Positions 23,976 through 38,523 of a stretch of 57,376 nucleotides of DNA are shown here, piece by piece. The stretch lies in contig NZ_BMRG01000003.1 in assembly GCF_014648515.1 (NCBI RefSeq), forward strand, positions 91,696 to 149,071, in the 5' to 3' direction. The stretch's first letter is position 1. Every line of letters starts with the position of its first letter. The notes beneath the pieces were generated by a model. That model did no database searches, was not told where the DNA came from, and worked only from the letters and a program-made list of their open reading frames with translations. The position numbers were made by a program, and so were the translations under genes. The DNA comes from Saccharothrix coeruleofusca (GTDB taxonomy: Bacteria; Actinomycetota; Actinomycetes; Mycobacteriales; Pseudonocardiaceae).

Positions 23976-24292
23976 CACCAAGCCCCGTCCAGATCCGTGC
24001 CGCTCCTGCGGGGTGAACACTACTGCGTTGACCTGCCGCCCCATCCCCACCTCGCGAGTCGGACCCCGGCACCCCCGAGGTCAACGCTCAGGACCGCCAC
24101 GCCCGCCCCTCAGTGTCACCCATTCATGGGCGTGTCAGGCGTGTCGCCCCCGCGAGTCGCGCGTTCCGACACCTGAACCGAGCGTTCGGACACCCTGACC
24201 CGCACTTTCGCGCACTCCCACCCCGCGCTGCCGCACCTCGGGTAGTAGTTACCGGCCCTCCCGACCCCGTCGGGTAGTACTTGCCGACGGGG
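23976..24292 (-). repeat. Composite intergenic repeat, copy 3 (modules C, B, D and A)
   Basis: The 317 bp between two tandem metallopeptidase genes is nearly all repeat. A B-type segment occupies 24053-24100. The mosaic proper (24114-24289) then runs C (TCATGGGCGTGT type), B (CGCGAGTCG, GAACCGAGCGTTCGGACAC), D (GACCCGCACTTTCGCGC, 24197-24213) and the 54-bp twin-hairpin module A (24236-24289). Read on the minus strand, A has a 6-bp stem CGTCGG/CCGACG around a 10-nt loop CAAGTACTAC and begins 3 nt after the stop of the upstream metallopeptidase gene. The layout is colinear with copy 5 at 46909-47086. Confidence 0.8.
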
Positions 24293-25672
24293 TCAGGTGA
24301 GGCCGCAGGGCTTGGAGCCTTCGAGGACGCCGCCGCGGAAGACCTCCACCCGCTTGAAGCCCGGCTCGATCGCCGAGCCGCCCTGCGCGTCGCGCGCCGC
24401 GTAGTCGTAGGCCAGCAGCACCTGCACGGCCTCGTCGAGGTCGCCGGGGGACAGGCCGAAGCCCTGCTGCCGGGTGAACACCTCGTTGGTGTAGGCCCCG
24501 GCCAGGCACAGCGCCGTGGCGGCGGCGTCCTCGCCGCGCAGGTCCTTGTTCAGCGCGGCCATCGCGGCCAGGCCGTACCGGCTGGCCAGCAGCACGCCCG
24601 TGGCGTAGTCGCCGATCCTGGCGTGCAATTCCGGCAGGTCCTCCTCCACCTCGATCTCCACCGCCTTGTCCGCCGGGCAGAACGCCACCGGCCCCTGGTC
24701 GCCGGAGCAGTCCGGCTCCTGCTCGGTGGTGGTCGCCCTCGGCTGGGCCCACGTCCCGCCCGAGGTGGTCACCAGCGCCTGGAAGTAGGTGTTCAGATCG
24801 GGCGTGATCGAGGTCAGCATCTCGTCGAACGGCAGGTTGCCGCCGCGGTCGCGGTCGTCGGCGGTGGTGAACGACTGCTGGGTGAACGCCCGGTTCTGCA
24901 CCGTCATGCCCGCGCAGAACTTGGCGCCCTGCTGGTAGCCGTCCTGGAACGCGGACACCCGGTCGAAGGCGTTGCCGTGCGCGGACCGGTCGTTGGGGGA
25001 GGTGCCCACCGGGTCGCGGAAGTCGACCAGCGCGCCCAGCGCCGAGTCCAGCGTGTCCGCGCCGATGTCCAGGTGCTCGGCCTTGCCGTCGTTGACCCAC
25101 TTGAGGAACGAGCCCGCGAAGCAGTCCGCCATCGCCTCGGTCAGGATGGTCGGGTAGCGCTGCGGGTCGCGGCGCTCCGCCTCGGGCGTGATGCCCATGC
25201 GGCGCTGCACCGCGTGCCCCATCTCGTGGGCCAGCACGATCACCACGGCCGTGTCGCCGAACCGGTCCTGCAGCACCGGCAGCAGCGCCGCGCGGTCCCA
25301 GGCGATGGCGTCGGCGCTGGGGCAGTAGAACGCGTTGCCCTCCACGTCGCTGGCCTTCTCCGTGCACGGCGGCGGCTTCGCGGCCGGGTCGGCGGTGTCG
25401 ACCGAGTAGATGCCGCCGGACACCGGGCGCCACGGCTGGTTGAACGTGGCCGGGAACGCCTGCTCCCAGAAGTCCTCCACGTCGGTGATGGCGGTCGCGG
25501 CGAGCTGGTCGATCGGGCCGCCGTCGGTGCCCCTGATGAACCCGGTGTCCACCTCGCCCCTGGTGATCACCGAACCCGCCACCGGGAAGCCCCGGACCGC
25601 CTGGGTGCACCCCGAGACCACCAGGGCGACCAGCACCACCGCGTTGACCAGCCGAGCCGAAGCGCGCCGCAT
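24293..25672 (-). CDS. Neutral zinc metallopeptidase lipoprotein, paralogue 2
   Basis: A 459-aa relative of the preceding gene. The lipoprotein signal is MRRASARLVNAVVLVALVVSGC (lipobox VVSGC). The zinc motif is VIVLAHEMGHAVQRRM and the downstream ligand motif is TEAMADCFAGSFL. Both proteins share WxxDxxALLPVLxDxFG before the zinc site and a DLDEAVxxLL segment near the C-terminus, so they are tandem paralogues that have diverged. ATG at 25672 has no Shine-Dalgarno; ACAATG about 13 nt upstream could be a -10 box for a leaderless message. The substrate is unknown. Confidence 0.87.
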   Translation of the reverse strand: MRRASARLVNAVVLVALVVSGCTQAVRGFPVAGSVITRGEVDTGFIRGTDGGPIDQLAATAITDVEDFWEQAFPATFNQPWRPVSGGIYSVDTADPAAKPPPCTEKASDVEGNAFYCPSADAIAWDRAALLPVLQDRFGDTAVVIVLAHEMGHAVQRRMGITPEAERRDPQRYPTILTEAMADCFAGSFLKWVNDGKAEHLDIGADTLDSALGALVDFRDPVGTSPNDRSAHGNAFDRVSAFQDGYQQGAKFCAGMTVQNRAFTQQSFTTADDRDRGGNLPFDEMLTSITPDLNTYFQALVTTSGGTWAQPRATTTEQEPDCSGDQGPVAFCPADKAVEIEVEEDLPELHARIGDYATGVLLASRYGLAAMAALNKDLRGEDAAATALCLAGAYTNEVFTRQQGFGLSPGDLDEAVQVLLAYDYAARDAQGGSAIEPGFKRVEVFRGGVLEGSKPCGLT

Positions 25673-25725
25673 CGGTCCATTGTGCCCCGCGGCACCCCCT
25701 GCGTGCGGGCTGTCGGCGGAGGTGA

Positions 25726-26727
25726 TCACGGCGACGGGGGTTGTGCCCGCACCTCTGCGGCGATCCTCCGCGCCAGTTGTTCGAAATGGCCGTACGCGTC
25801 AAGAGCCGCTTGGAAGTGCCCGCCGAACGCGCCGTCCGCACTGGTGAGGTGGAAGATGGGTTTTCTCGCCTCCTGAGCCAGCGGCATGAGGCCGTGGTAG
25901 TGCTTCAGCTGTCCCAGGCACTGCGGGTCGACGTCGATGGCGGGCGCTTCGCCGGTGCTGCCCAGAACCGCCGAGCGGAACTCGCGCGGGATTTCGTCCA
26001 TCCACCTCTGGTACGCCTTGATCGGCCGGTCGAGGCGTATGCCGTGCTGCAGCACCACGTAACCGAGTGCGTTCATCCGCCCCGCCGGTGATGCGGCGGC
26101 CGAGGAAGGGCGGGCGGTCAGTCGCTGTTGCCACCCGGACCGCCAGGAGCGCAGGGCCGGACCGAGGTTCCGCAACCCCTGCAAGCTGAACAGGTCGGGG
26201 GCCACCGGGACGACCACGTGGTCCGACGCCACCAGAGCGGCCCGGTTGATGGCTCCCAGGCTCGGCCCGACGTCCACCAGGACCAGATCCGCCCGGTGCG
26301 CGCGCGCCGCTTCCTGCACGATCGTCCAGAAAGCGGAGATGACCTGGAAGGAGCGCGCGTCCCCGTCCAGGCACTTCGGCCAAGCGCTGCTGAGGTCGTC
26401 CTCGAACGAGGAGAGGTCGAGATCACCCGGTAGGAGCTTCAGCCGTTCCTCCGCGGTGGGGGTGGGCTCGACGGGTGCGATGCCGCCCTCGCCTGCGTGG
26501 AACGGCTGGATGCTCCCCCAGACGGTCTGCCGCGGTCCCGGCCTCGTCCAGAGTTCCTCCAACTGCTCCTCGTCGAGGAAAGCCGAGGTGAGATTCGCCT
26601 GGGGATCGAGGTCCGCCGCCACGACGCGGTTGCCGAGGTCGGCCAGCATCCAGGCCAAGTGGTACACCAGTGACGTCTTCCCGACCCCGCCCTTGTTGTT
26701 GAAGAAGGCGATCACCGGAGCACTCAC
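25726..26727 (-). CDS. ParA/MinD-type ATPase of a two-gene cassette
   Basis: A 333-aa P-loop ATPase with the deviant Walker A KGGVGKTS (residues 12-19), the Walker A' region VVAADLDPQANLTSAF and Walker B LVLVDVGPSLGAI; later parts (VVVPVAPDLFSLQGLRNLG) also match the ParA fold. It lacks a typical ParA DNA-binding N-terminus and there is no parB or parS nearby, so chromosome partition is unlikely. GTG at 26727 has GAGGAGG upstream and overlaps by 1 nt the stop of the AlbA-domain gene, so the two proteins are coupled. Base composition is lower in G+C than the neighbours, suggesting acquisition. A role with the partner in defence or regulation is inference only. Confidence 0.88.
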   Translation of the reverse strand: MSAPVIAFFNNKGGVGKTSLVYHLAWMLADLGNRVVAADLDPQANLTSAFLDEEQLEELWTRPGPRQTVWGSIQPFHAGEGGIAPVEPTPTAEERLKLLPGDLDLSSFEDDLSSAWPKCLDGDARSFQVISAFWTIVQEAARAHRADLVLVDVGPSLGAINRAALVASDHVVVPVAPDLFSLQGLRNLGPALRSWRSGWQQRLTARPSSAAASPAGRMNALGYVVLQHGIRLDRPIKAYQRWMDEIPREFRSAVLGSTGEAPAIDVDPQCLGQLKHYHGLMPLAQEARKPIFHLTSADGAFGGHFQAALDAYGHFEQLARRIAAEVRAQPPSP

Positions 26728-27914
26728 TACCGCCTCCTCAGCGCGACTGCCACGTAGGACTCGGTCGGTCTGAAAGTCGGTTCGGGGTTGCCGTTCCTGG
26801 CCAGGCTCGAAAAGACCGTGGGGATTCCCGCGCCGAAGCGCTGGACGTAGCCGAGTCCGCGCATCACCTCGGCCAACGTCGGGTTCCGGTAGTCGGTCAT
26901 GCCGCTGCCGAAGGTGTCGACCGTGACCGCGCCGAACGGTCCCCCCGGACTCACGACCTCCACCCTGTCCTCGTACCAGGTGATGCGCACCGGGGAATTG
27001 GTGTGCTCGTAGCTGCGGTGCATGACCGCGTTCCGCGCAACCTGCTGGAGCGCCGCTATCGGGTAGTCGGGAACCCGCCGTTCAGTTGCTTCGGAGGTGA
27101 AGTCGACCACCGAGCTGATGTTGAGGCCGAGGATTTCGTCCAATTGGCGGAGGACGGTGGGCAGCGGGCCGTCGAGTCGTTTCTCGTCCTTCACCGGATC
27201 GGCCAGCGTGGTGCCCGCGATCCGCAGGAACTGGACCCAGGCGCCGGGCACCCACTGCAGGGGGTCCTTGCCGATCGTGATGATCCCCGCCGCTGTCGGA
27301 GTGCCGTCCGGTGAGGTCAACCGCAGCGCGGCGAGGCGCTGGTGGACCGTTCGACCGTTGGCGGACAGCACGTTCGGCGGCACCAACTGCGGTATGAGCA
27401 CCTCCTGGAAGAGCTGGAGGTCGAGATCGTCGAGGGTCGCGCCGTTGATCGGCCTGCTGTCGAACGGCAGGTCCAGCGACCGGCGGCGCTCGTTGAGCAT
27501 CCGCTCGTCCTCGGAATTGGCGACGCCGCGCCGAGGACCGACGCGGACCCAGATCTGCCCCTTGTACCGAACCGGGGGGGAGTTGCTGGGCTGGACCTCG
27601 ACGGCGGCCACCTCGCCGCCGGGCAGCTCCACCTTCCGCACCGCCATCGAAGGGGGTGGGAGGATGTTGCCCTGATCGCGGTACGAGGCCAGGTTCTGCA
27701 GCAGTTGATCGGTGATCGGTGTGCCCGCGGGCGATCCGTCGTCCTTGACGCCGACGAAGAGCACACCGGGCTCGCGGTGGCCGGGCAAGTCGTTGGCGAA
27801 CGCGCAGATCGCCTGGGCGATCTTGTCGGTGTTCCCCGCGGACTCCTTGCGCTCCACCCGATCCGATTCGAGGTCGGCGAGCAGGGCGTTGAGTTCGTCG
27901 TCGGCCAGCGCCAT
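26727..27914 (-). CDS. Schlafen/AlbA_2-domain ATP-binding protein (RecG-like helicase-related family)
   Basis: A 395-aa protein. Residues about 10-140 form an AlbA_2 (Schlafen-type) nucleic-acid-binding domain: VERKESAGNTDKIAQAICAF, FANDLPG, GVLFVGVKDDGSP and VRVGPRRGVANSED. Residues about 240-395 carry a GHKL-like ATPase/winged-helix half (YPIAALQQVARNAVMHRSYE, VEVVSPGGPFGAV, RNPTLAEVMRGLGYVQRFGAGI). This is the architecture of the ATP-binding proteins often called RecG-like or divergent AAA-4. The family is common in genome islands and several members take part in phage defence. First gene of the cassette; followed by the ParA-type gene. ATG at 27914. GC is visibly lower than the flanking glgB. 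Confidence 0.88.
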   Translation of the reverse strand: MALADDELNALLADLESDRVERKESAGNTDKIAQAICAFANDLPGHREPGVLFVGVKDDGSPAGTPITDQLLQNLASYRDQGNILPPPSMAVRKVELPGGEVAAVEVQPSNSPPVRYKGQIWVRVGPRRGVANSEDERMLNERRRSLDLPFDSRPINGATLDDLDLQLFQEVLIPQLVPPNVLSANGRTVHQRLAALRLTSPDGTPTAAGIITIGKDPLQWVPGAWVQFLRIAGTTLADPVKDEKRLDGPLPTVLRQLDEILGLNISSVVDFTSEATERRVPDYPIAALQQVARNAVMHRSYEHTNSPVRITWYEDRVEVVSPGGPFGAVTVDTFGSGMTDYRNPTLAEVMRGLGYVQRFGAGIPTVFSSLARNGNPEPTFRPTESYVAVALRRR

Positions 27915-27983
27915 GAGCCGATCTTACGGTGGGTGAAGCCGATCGCAGCGCTCAGCGACCTGCTCCGGCGGCTGAGGACCGCG

Positions 27984-28014
27984 GCGGGGCGGTGCCAGGC
28001 GGACACCGCCCCGC
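27984..28014 (-). terminator. Terminator of the glgE-treS-mak-glgB operon
   Basis: Arms GCGGGGCGGTG (27984-27994) and CACCGCCCCGC (28004-28014) pair perfectly over 11 bp with a 9-nt loop, 8 nt after the glgB stop. It separates the glucan operon from the downstream AlbA/ParA cassette. Confidence 0.88.
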
Positions 28015-28021
28015 GACCGGC

Positions 28022-30238
<2,217 letters not shown>

Positions 30239-30245
30239 TTGCCGC

Positions 30246-31582
30246 TCACGCTCCCTCTCCTGTGATCCGGGCGATCGACGACAGCGGGACCGTCAACCAC
30301 TCCGGCCGGTTCGCGTACTCGTAGGCCACCTCGTAGACCGCCTTGTCCAGCTCGAACGCCCGCAGCAGGTAGCCGCGCTGCCGCGGGTCGCCCACCGACT
30401 CCGCCGCGGCCTCGGCGTAGCCCTCGGTGAACGCCGCGCGGTTGCGCCGCGACCACTCCAGCGCGCGCACCGCCAGCTGGTGGTCCTCCGGCTGCCCGAC
30501 CAGCAGCTGGTGCGCCGCGTAGTCGAAGGATCGCAGCATCCCGGCCACGTCGCGCAGCGGCGAGCGCAGCGCGGTGCGCTCCGAGATCGGCGCTCCGGGC
30601 TCGCCCTCGAAGTCGATCAGCAGCCAGCCGTGCACGGTGCGCAGCACCTGGCCCAGGTGCAGGTCGCCGTGGATGTGCTGGATGACCACCCCACCGGGGG
30701 TGTCGCGGGCCTGCTCGAACGCCTCGCGCAGGGCGGGCACGTACGGCTCCAGCTCGGGCACCGAGGCCACCACGCGGTCCAGCCGCTCGCCCATCGCGCG
30801 CACCGAGCGCTCGATGTCGTCGGCGTCCGCGCGCTGGCTGCCCAGCGCGTCGGCCAGGTTGGCGTGCACCGTCGCCACGGCCTGCCCGAGCCGCCTGGCC
30901 TCGCCCGCGAAGTCGCCGCCCACCTCGTAGGCGTGCAGGTCGCCCTCGGCCATCAGGTCGCGCACGCTGGTGGTGGCCATGGCCCAGCCGTCGACCGCGT
31001 CGGGCACGAACTGCTGGAGCATCGCGACGGTGGTCTCCCGGCCGTCGAGCACCCCGGTGATCGACCCCAGCGGGCGGGCGATGTGCTCGCAGCCGACCTC
31101 CTGCAACGCGCGCTGCAGCACCAGGTCCGGGTTGGGGCCGGGGGTGAGCTTGCGGAACAGCTTGAGGATGTACTGGCTGCCGTAGACCAGCGAGGTGTTG
31201 CTCTGCTCGGAGGTGACCGGCCTGCCCCGCAGACCGGTGGGGATCTCCACGCCCGGCTCGCGCTCGAAGCGCAGGTCGCCGATCCGCGCGTCGCGGGCCA
31301 CCAGGTCCAGCAGGCGCCCGTTGAGCTCCAGGTCCGCGGTCGCGTCGCAGTGCTCCACCTGGTCGGTGGCCAGCAGCTGGTAGGGGGCGCGGCGGTCCTG
31401 CTGCTCCACCTCCACCACCAGGTGCACCAGCACCGGGTCCTCGGCGTTGAGCACGGTGGAGGTCAGCTCCCGGACCCCCGTGACGGGACGGTCCTTGCCG
31501 CCGAACCACCGCTGGGCGGGCAGCCAGGCGGGCAGCTCCGCCAGCACCTTCTTCACCAGGTCGTGAGCGTCGGTCACGTCGT

Positions 31583-31586
<4 letters not shown>
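30246..31586 (-). CDS. mak: Maltokinase
   Basis: A 446-aa ATP-dependent kinase making maltose-1-phosphate. The N-terminal cap reads [18 protein letters not shown], typical of Mak/Pep2; the kinase core has [20 protein letters not shown] (catalytic loop) and [11 protein letters not shown] (metal-binding). It is unfused to TreS here, whereas many actinomycetes have fused TreS-Mak. GTG at 31586 overlaps the treS stop (GTGA), so it is translationally coupled. It provides the donor sugar for GlgE. Confidence 0.95.
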
Positions 31587-33391
<1,805 letters not shown>

Positions 33392-33483
33392 GTGCTCCAC
33401 CTTCGCCCCACCTCGTCGGGGGTACGTTCGACCGGCCCCCGCGCACCTGGTGGACGCGGGGACCGGTCAGATCCGGAATGGGA

Positions 33484-35463
<1,980 letters not shown>

Positions 35464-35808
35464 CGGCAGCGCCCCTTCCACCTGGTGTGACGCTTGCTGG
35501 TCAAATCTTGCCCTCTTCGATCAAGGCGTGCGCCACCGGGGACTGTTATCACTGCTCTTCCTACCCCGTCCGGATGAATCTCACACCCGCTGATCATGAA
35601 GGTTCCTCGATCGGACCGCGAACTCCCGCGCGCGGGCGACCGCGTCACGCGGGTGGAGCAGCGTCGGCGGCGGGCCCCGGCGGTGCTTCACAGTTGTCGC
35701 GCCGGTCGGGTGATCACGGTGTTTCCGCAGGTCGGACTGGATCGGTCCCTGCATCGGTTCGGGTGACTGTTGCTTCGCACCGCTGGATGGGGGATAAGGT
35801 CCGACGCC
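35464..35808. other. Divergent glgE/glgP regulatory region
   Basis: This 345-bp stretch has no convincing gene. Toward glgE, TGATAAC (minus strand, near 35544-35550) could be a -10. Toward glgP, TAAGGT near 35795-35800 lies a few nucleotides before the ATG at 35809, which would suit a leaderless message. The middle has lower G+C than the genes. No clear operator palindrome was recognised. Confidence 0.4.
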
Positions 35809-38355
35809 ATGCGAGCACTTCGCCGGTTCACCGTCCGAGCCAGCCTGCCCGAGCCGCTGTCCGCACTGGGCGCGCTCGCCACGAACCTGCGCTGGACCTG
35901 GCACCAGCCGACGCAGGACCTGTTCGCGTCGGTGGACGCCGCGGCGTGGGCCGACAGCGGCGACCCGCTGCGGCTGCTGTCCGTGGTCGACCGGGGACGG
36001 CTGGAGGAGCTGGCCCGCGACGAGGAGTTCCTCGGGCGGGTCCGCGGGCTGGCCGAGGACCTGCACCGCTACACCACCGAGCCGCGCTGGTACCAGCAGC
36101 GCCAGGACGAGCTGCGGCAGCGCCGCGAGCACGGCGAGCCGGACGCGGCCCCGCTGCCCGGCGCGGTCGCCTACTTCTCGATGGAGTTCGGCGTCACCGA
36201 GGCGCTGCCCAACTACTCCGGCGGCCTCGGCGTGCTGGCGGGCGACCACCTCAAGGCCGCCTCCGACCTGGGCGTGCCGCTGATCGCGGTCGGCCTGCTC
36301 TACCACTCCGGCTACTTCCGCCAGGCGCTGTCGCTGGACGGCTGGCAGATCGAGCACTACCCGGTGCTGGACCCGCAGGGCCTGCCGCTGGAGCTGCTCA
36401 CCGAGTCCTCCGGCGCCCCGGTGCTGGTGCACGTGGCCATGCCCGGCGACCGGGTGCTGCGGGCCAAGGTGTGGAAGGCCCAGGTGGGGCGCGTCCCGCT
36501 GCTGCTGCTCGACTCCGACGTCGAGGGCAACGACGAGGACCTGCGCGGGGTCACCGACCGGCTCTACGGCGGCGACCAGGACCACCGCATCCGCCAGGAG
36601 ATCCTGGCGGGCATCGGCGGCGTGCGCGCGGTGCGCACGTTCTGCGACCTGACCGGCCACCCCTCCCCCGAGGTGTTCCACACCAACGAGGGACACGCGG
36701 GCTTCCTGGGCCTGGAGCGCATCCGCGAGCTGATCACCGGCGAGGGCCTGGACTTCGACCAGGCGCTCGCGGCGGTGCGCGCGGGCACCGTGTTCACCAC
36801 CCACACCCCGGTGCCCGCGGGCATCGACCGGTTCCCGGTGGACCTGGTGCAGCACTACTTCGGCGCGGAGACCCTGGTGCCGGGGGTGAACACGCAGCGG
36901 CTGCTGGCGCTGGGCGCGGAGGAGAACCCCGGCCTGTTCAACATGGCCCACATGGGCCTGCGGCTGGCCCAGCGCGCCAACGGCGTGTCCAAGCTGCACG
37001 GCGCGGTCAGCCGGGACATGTTCCGCGGCCTGTGGCCGGGCTTCGACGCCGCCGAGGTGCCGATCCGGTCGGTCACCAACGGTGTGCACGGCCCCACCTG
37101 GGCGGCCACCGAGATGGGTGAGCTGTTCGGGGAGGGCCGCGGCGACGAGGTCAGCGACCAGCGGCTGTGGGAGCTGCGCAACGGGCTGCGCGCCAAGCTG
37201 GTGCACGAGGTCCGCAGGCGCACCCGCGCCTCGTGGCTGCAGCGCGGCGCCTCCGCCCTGGAGCTGGGCTGGACCGACTCGGTGTTCGACCCGGACGTGC
37301 TCACCGTCGGCTTCGCCCGCCGGGTGCCCACCTACAAGCGGCTCACCCTGATGCTGCGCGACCCGGAGCGGCTGCGCGCCCTGCTGCTGCACCCGGAGCG
37401 GCCGGTGCAGCTGGTGGTGGCGGGCAAGTCGCACCCGGCCGACGACGGCGGCAAGGCGCTGATCCAGCAGATCGTGCGGTTCGCCGACGACGCGGGCGTG
37501 CGGCACCGCATCGTGTTCCTGCCCGACTACGACATGTCGATGGCCCGCTACCTGTACTGGGGCTGCGACGTGTGGCTGAACAACCCGATGCGCCCGCTGG
37601 AGGCGTGCGGCACCTCGGGCATGAAGTCCGCGCTCAACGGGGGCCTCAACCTGTCCATCCGGGACGGCTGGTGGGACGAGCTGTACGACGGCGGCAACGG
37701 CTGGGCGATCCCGACCGCGGACGGCGTCGGCGACCCGAACCGGCGCGACGACCTGGAGGCCGCGGCGCTGTACGACCTGCTGGGCAGCCAGGTCGCGCCG
37801 CTGTTCTACGACCGGGGCGAGGACGGCGTGCCGACCCGCTGGCTGGCCATGGTCCGGCACACCCTGACCACCCTGGGCCCGGCCGTGCAGGCCACCCGGA
37901 TGGTGCGGGAGTACGTGCAGGACCTGTACGCGCCCGCCGCCGCCTCGGCGGCCTCGGTGGTCGGCGACGGCTACCGGGGCGCCAAGGAGGTGGCCGCGTA
38001 CCGGCAGCGGCTGCGCGCGTCCTGGACGCGGGTGCGGGTGCTGGACTCCGAGCTGGAGCCGGAGGGCTCGGCCACGCCGCTGCTGGGCGCGCCGGTGCGG
38101 GTGCGGGCGCGGGTCGAGCTGGCCGGGCTGGAGCCGTCCGAGGTGGACGTGCAGGCCGTGCTGGGCAGGGTCGGCGACTCCGACGAGCTGCACGACGCGG
38201 TGGCGGAGACCATGCGCTACGTCGGCAACGGCAACTACGAGGTCGAGGTGCCGCTGCCGCACGCGGGCTCGGTCGGCTACACCGTGCGCGTGCTGCCCCG
38301 GCACGACCTGCTCGCCTCCCGCGCCGAACTCGGCCGAGTGGTCCTGGCCAACTAA
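35809..38355 (+). CDS. glgP: Alpha-glucan phosphorylase, GT35 actinobacterial long type
   Basis: An 848-aa phosphorylase releasing glucose-1-phosphate from alpha-1,4-glucan. The N-terminal DUF3417 segment is visible (LPEPLSALGALATNLRWTWH), then the catalytic part: VAYFSMEFGVTEALPNYSGG, FHTNEGHAGFLGLERI, TTHTPVPAGIDRFP, RVPTYKRLTLML, and the pyridoxal-phosphate Lys in ACGTSGMKSALNGGLNLSI. The C-terminal extension (about residues 740-848) includes a beta domain. ATG at 35809 gives the conserved MRALRRFTVRASLP start. Divergent from glgE as in M. tuberculosis Rv1328/Rv1327c. A twin-hairpin repeat begins 3 nt after its stop. Confidence 0.96.
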   Translation: MRALRRFTVRASLPEPLSALGALATNLRWTWHQPTQDLFASVDAAAWADSGDPLRLLSVVDRGRLEELARDEEFLGRVRGLAEDLHRYTTEPRWYQQRQDELRQRREHGEPDAAPLPGAVAYFSMEFGVTEALPNYSGGLGVLAGDHLKAASDLGVPLIAVGLLYHSGYFRQALSLDGWQIEHYPVLDPQGLPLELLTESSGAPVLVHVAMPGDRVLRAKVWKAQVGRVPLLLLDSDVEGNDEDLRGVTDRLYGGDQDHRIRQEILAGIGGVRAVRTFCDLTGHPSPEVFHTNEGHAGFLGLERIRELITGEGLDFDQALAAVRAGTVFTTHTPVPAGIDRFPVDLVQHYFGAETLVPGVNTQRLLALGAEENPGLFNMAHMGLRLAQRANGVSKLHGAVSRDMFRGLWPGFDAAEVPIRSVTNGVHGPTWAATEMGELFGEGRGDEVSDQRLWELRNGLRAKLVHEVRRRTRASWLQRGASALELGWTDSVFDPDVLTVGFARRVPTYKRLTLMLRDPERLRALLLHPERPVQLVVAGKSHPADDGGKALIQQIVRFADDAGVRHRIVFLPDYDMSMARYLYWGCDVWLNNPMRPLEACGTSGMKSALNGGLNLSIRDGWWDELYDGGNGWAIPTADGVGDPNRRDDLEAAALYDLLGSQVAPLFYDRGEDGVPTRWLAMVRHTLTTLGPAVQATRMVREYVQDLYAPAAASAASVVGDGYRGAKEVAAYRQRLRASWTRVRVLDSELEPEGSATPLLGAPVRVRARVELAGLEPSEVDVQAVLGRVGDSDELHDAVAETMRYVGNGNYEVEVPLPHAGSVGYTVRVLPRHDLLASRAELGRVVLAN

Positions 38356-38358
38356 CCC

Positions 38359-38520
38359 CGTCTGCAAGTACTACCCGACACCCTCCGCCGGGCCGGTAAC
38401 CACTACCGGCCCGGCTGGGTGCGTCGGCAAGTACCACCCGGCACGCCGTCGCGGGCCGGTAAGCACCACCCGACGGCCCGAACGCCCGGTTCGCGGTGCC
38501 CGGACGCTCGGTTCGGGGTG
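38359..38520 (+). repeat. Composite intergenic repeat, copy 4: two tandem A modules plus B
   Basis: Two 55-bp twin-hairpin modules lie in tandem (38359-38413 and 38422-38476), both sense to glgP, the first starting 3 nt after its stop. They carry GCAAGTACTACCCGAC and GGCAAGTACCACCCGG with downstream CCGGGCCGG-TAACCACTA-CCGGCCCGG and GGGCCGGTAAGCACCACCCG. A B-type segment (GCCCGGTTCGCGGTG / ACGCTCGGTTCGGGGTG) follows to 38520. Module order (A, A, B) is the reverse complement of copies 2, 3 and 5. Confidence 0.8.
38388..38414. terminator. Strong hairpin inside the glgP-proximal repeat
   Basis: Arms CCGGGCCGG (38388-38396) and CCGGCCCGG (38406-38414) pair over 9 bp with the loop TAACCACTA. It lies 32 nt after the glgP stop between convergent genes and is the best terminator candidate there. 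Confidence 0.7.
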
Positions 38521-38523
38521 GGG

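Noticed and set aside
25726-26727. ParA-type gene as a chromosome or plasmid partition locus
   Set aside because: No parB-like gene or parS-like repeats beside it; it is coupled to an AlbA_2-domain gene instead.
35487-35808. An open frame entering glgP from the divergent glgE/glgP region
   Set aside because: It runs through glgP in another frame, is Arg/Gly/Ala-rich and lacks a ribosome site; the glgP frame is unambiguous.
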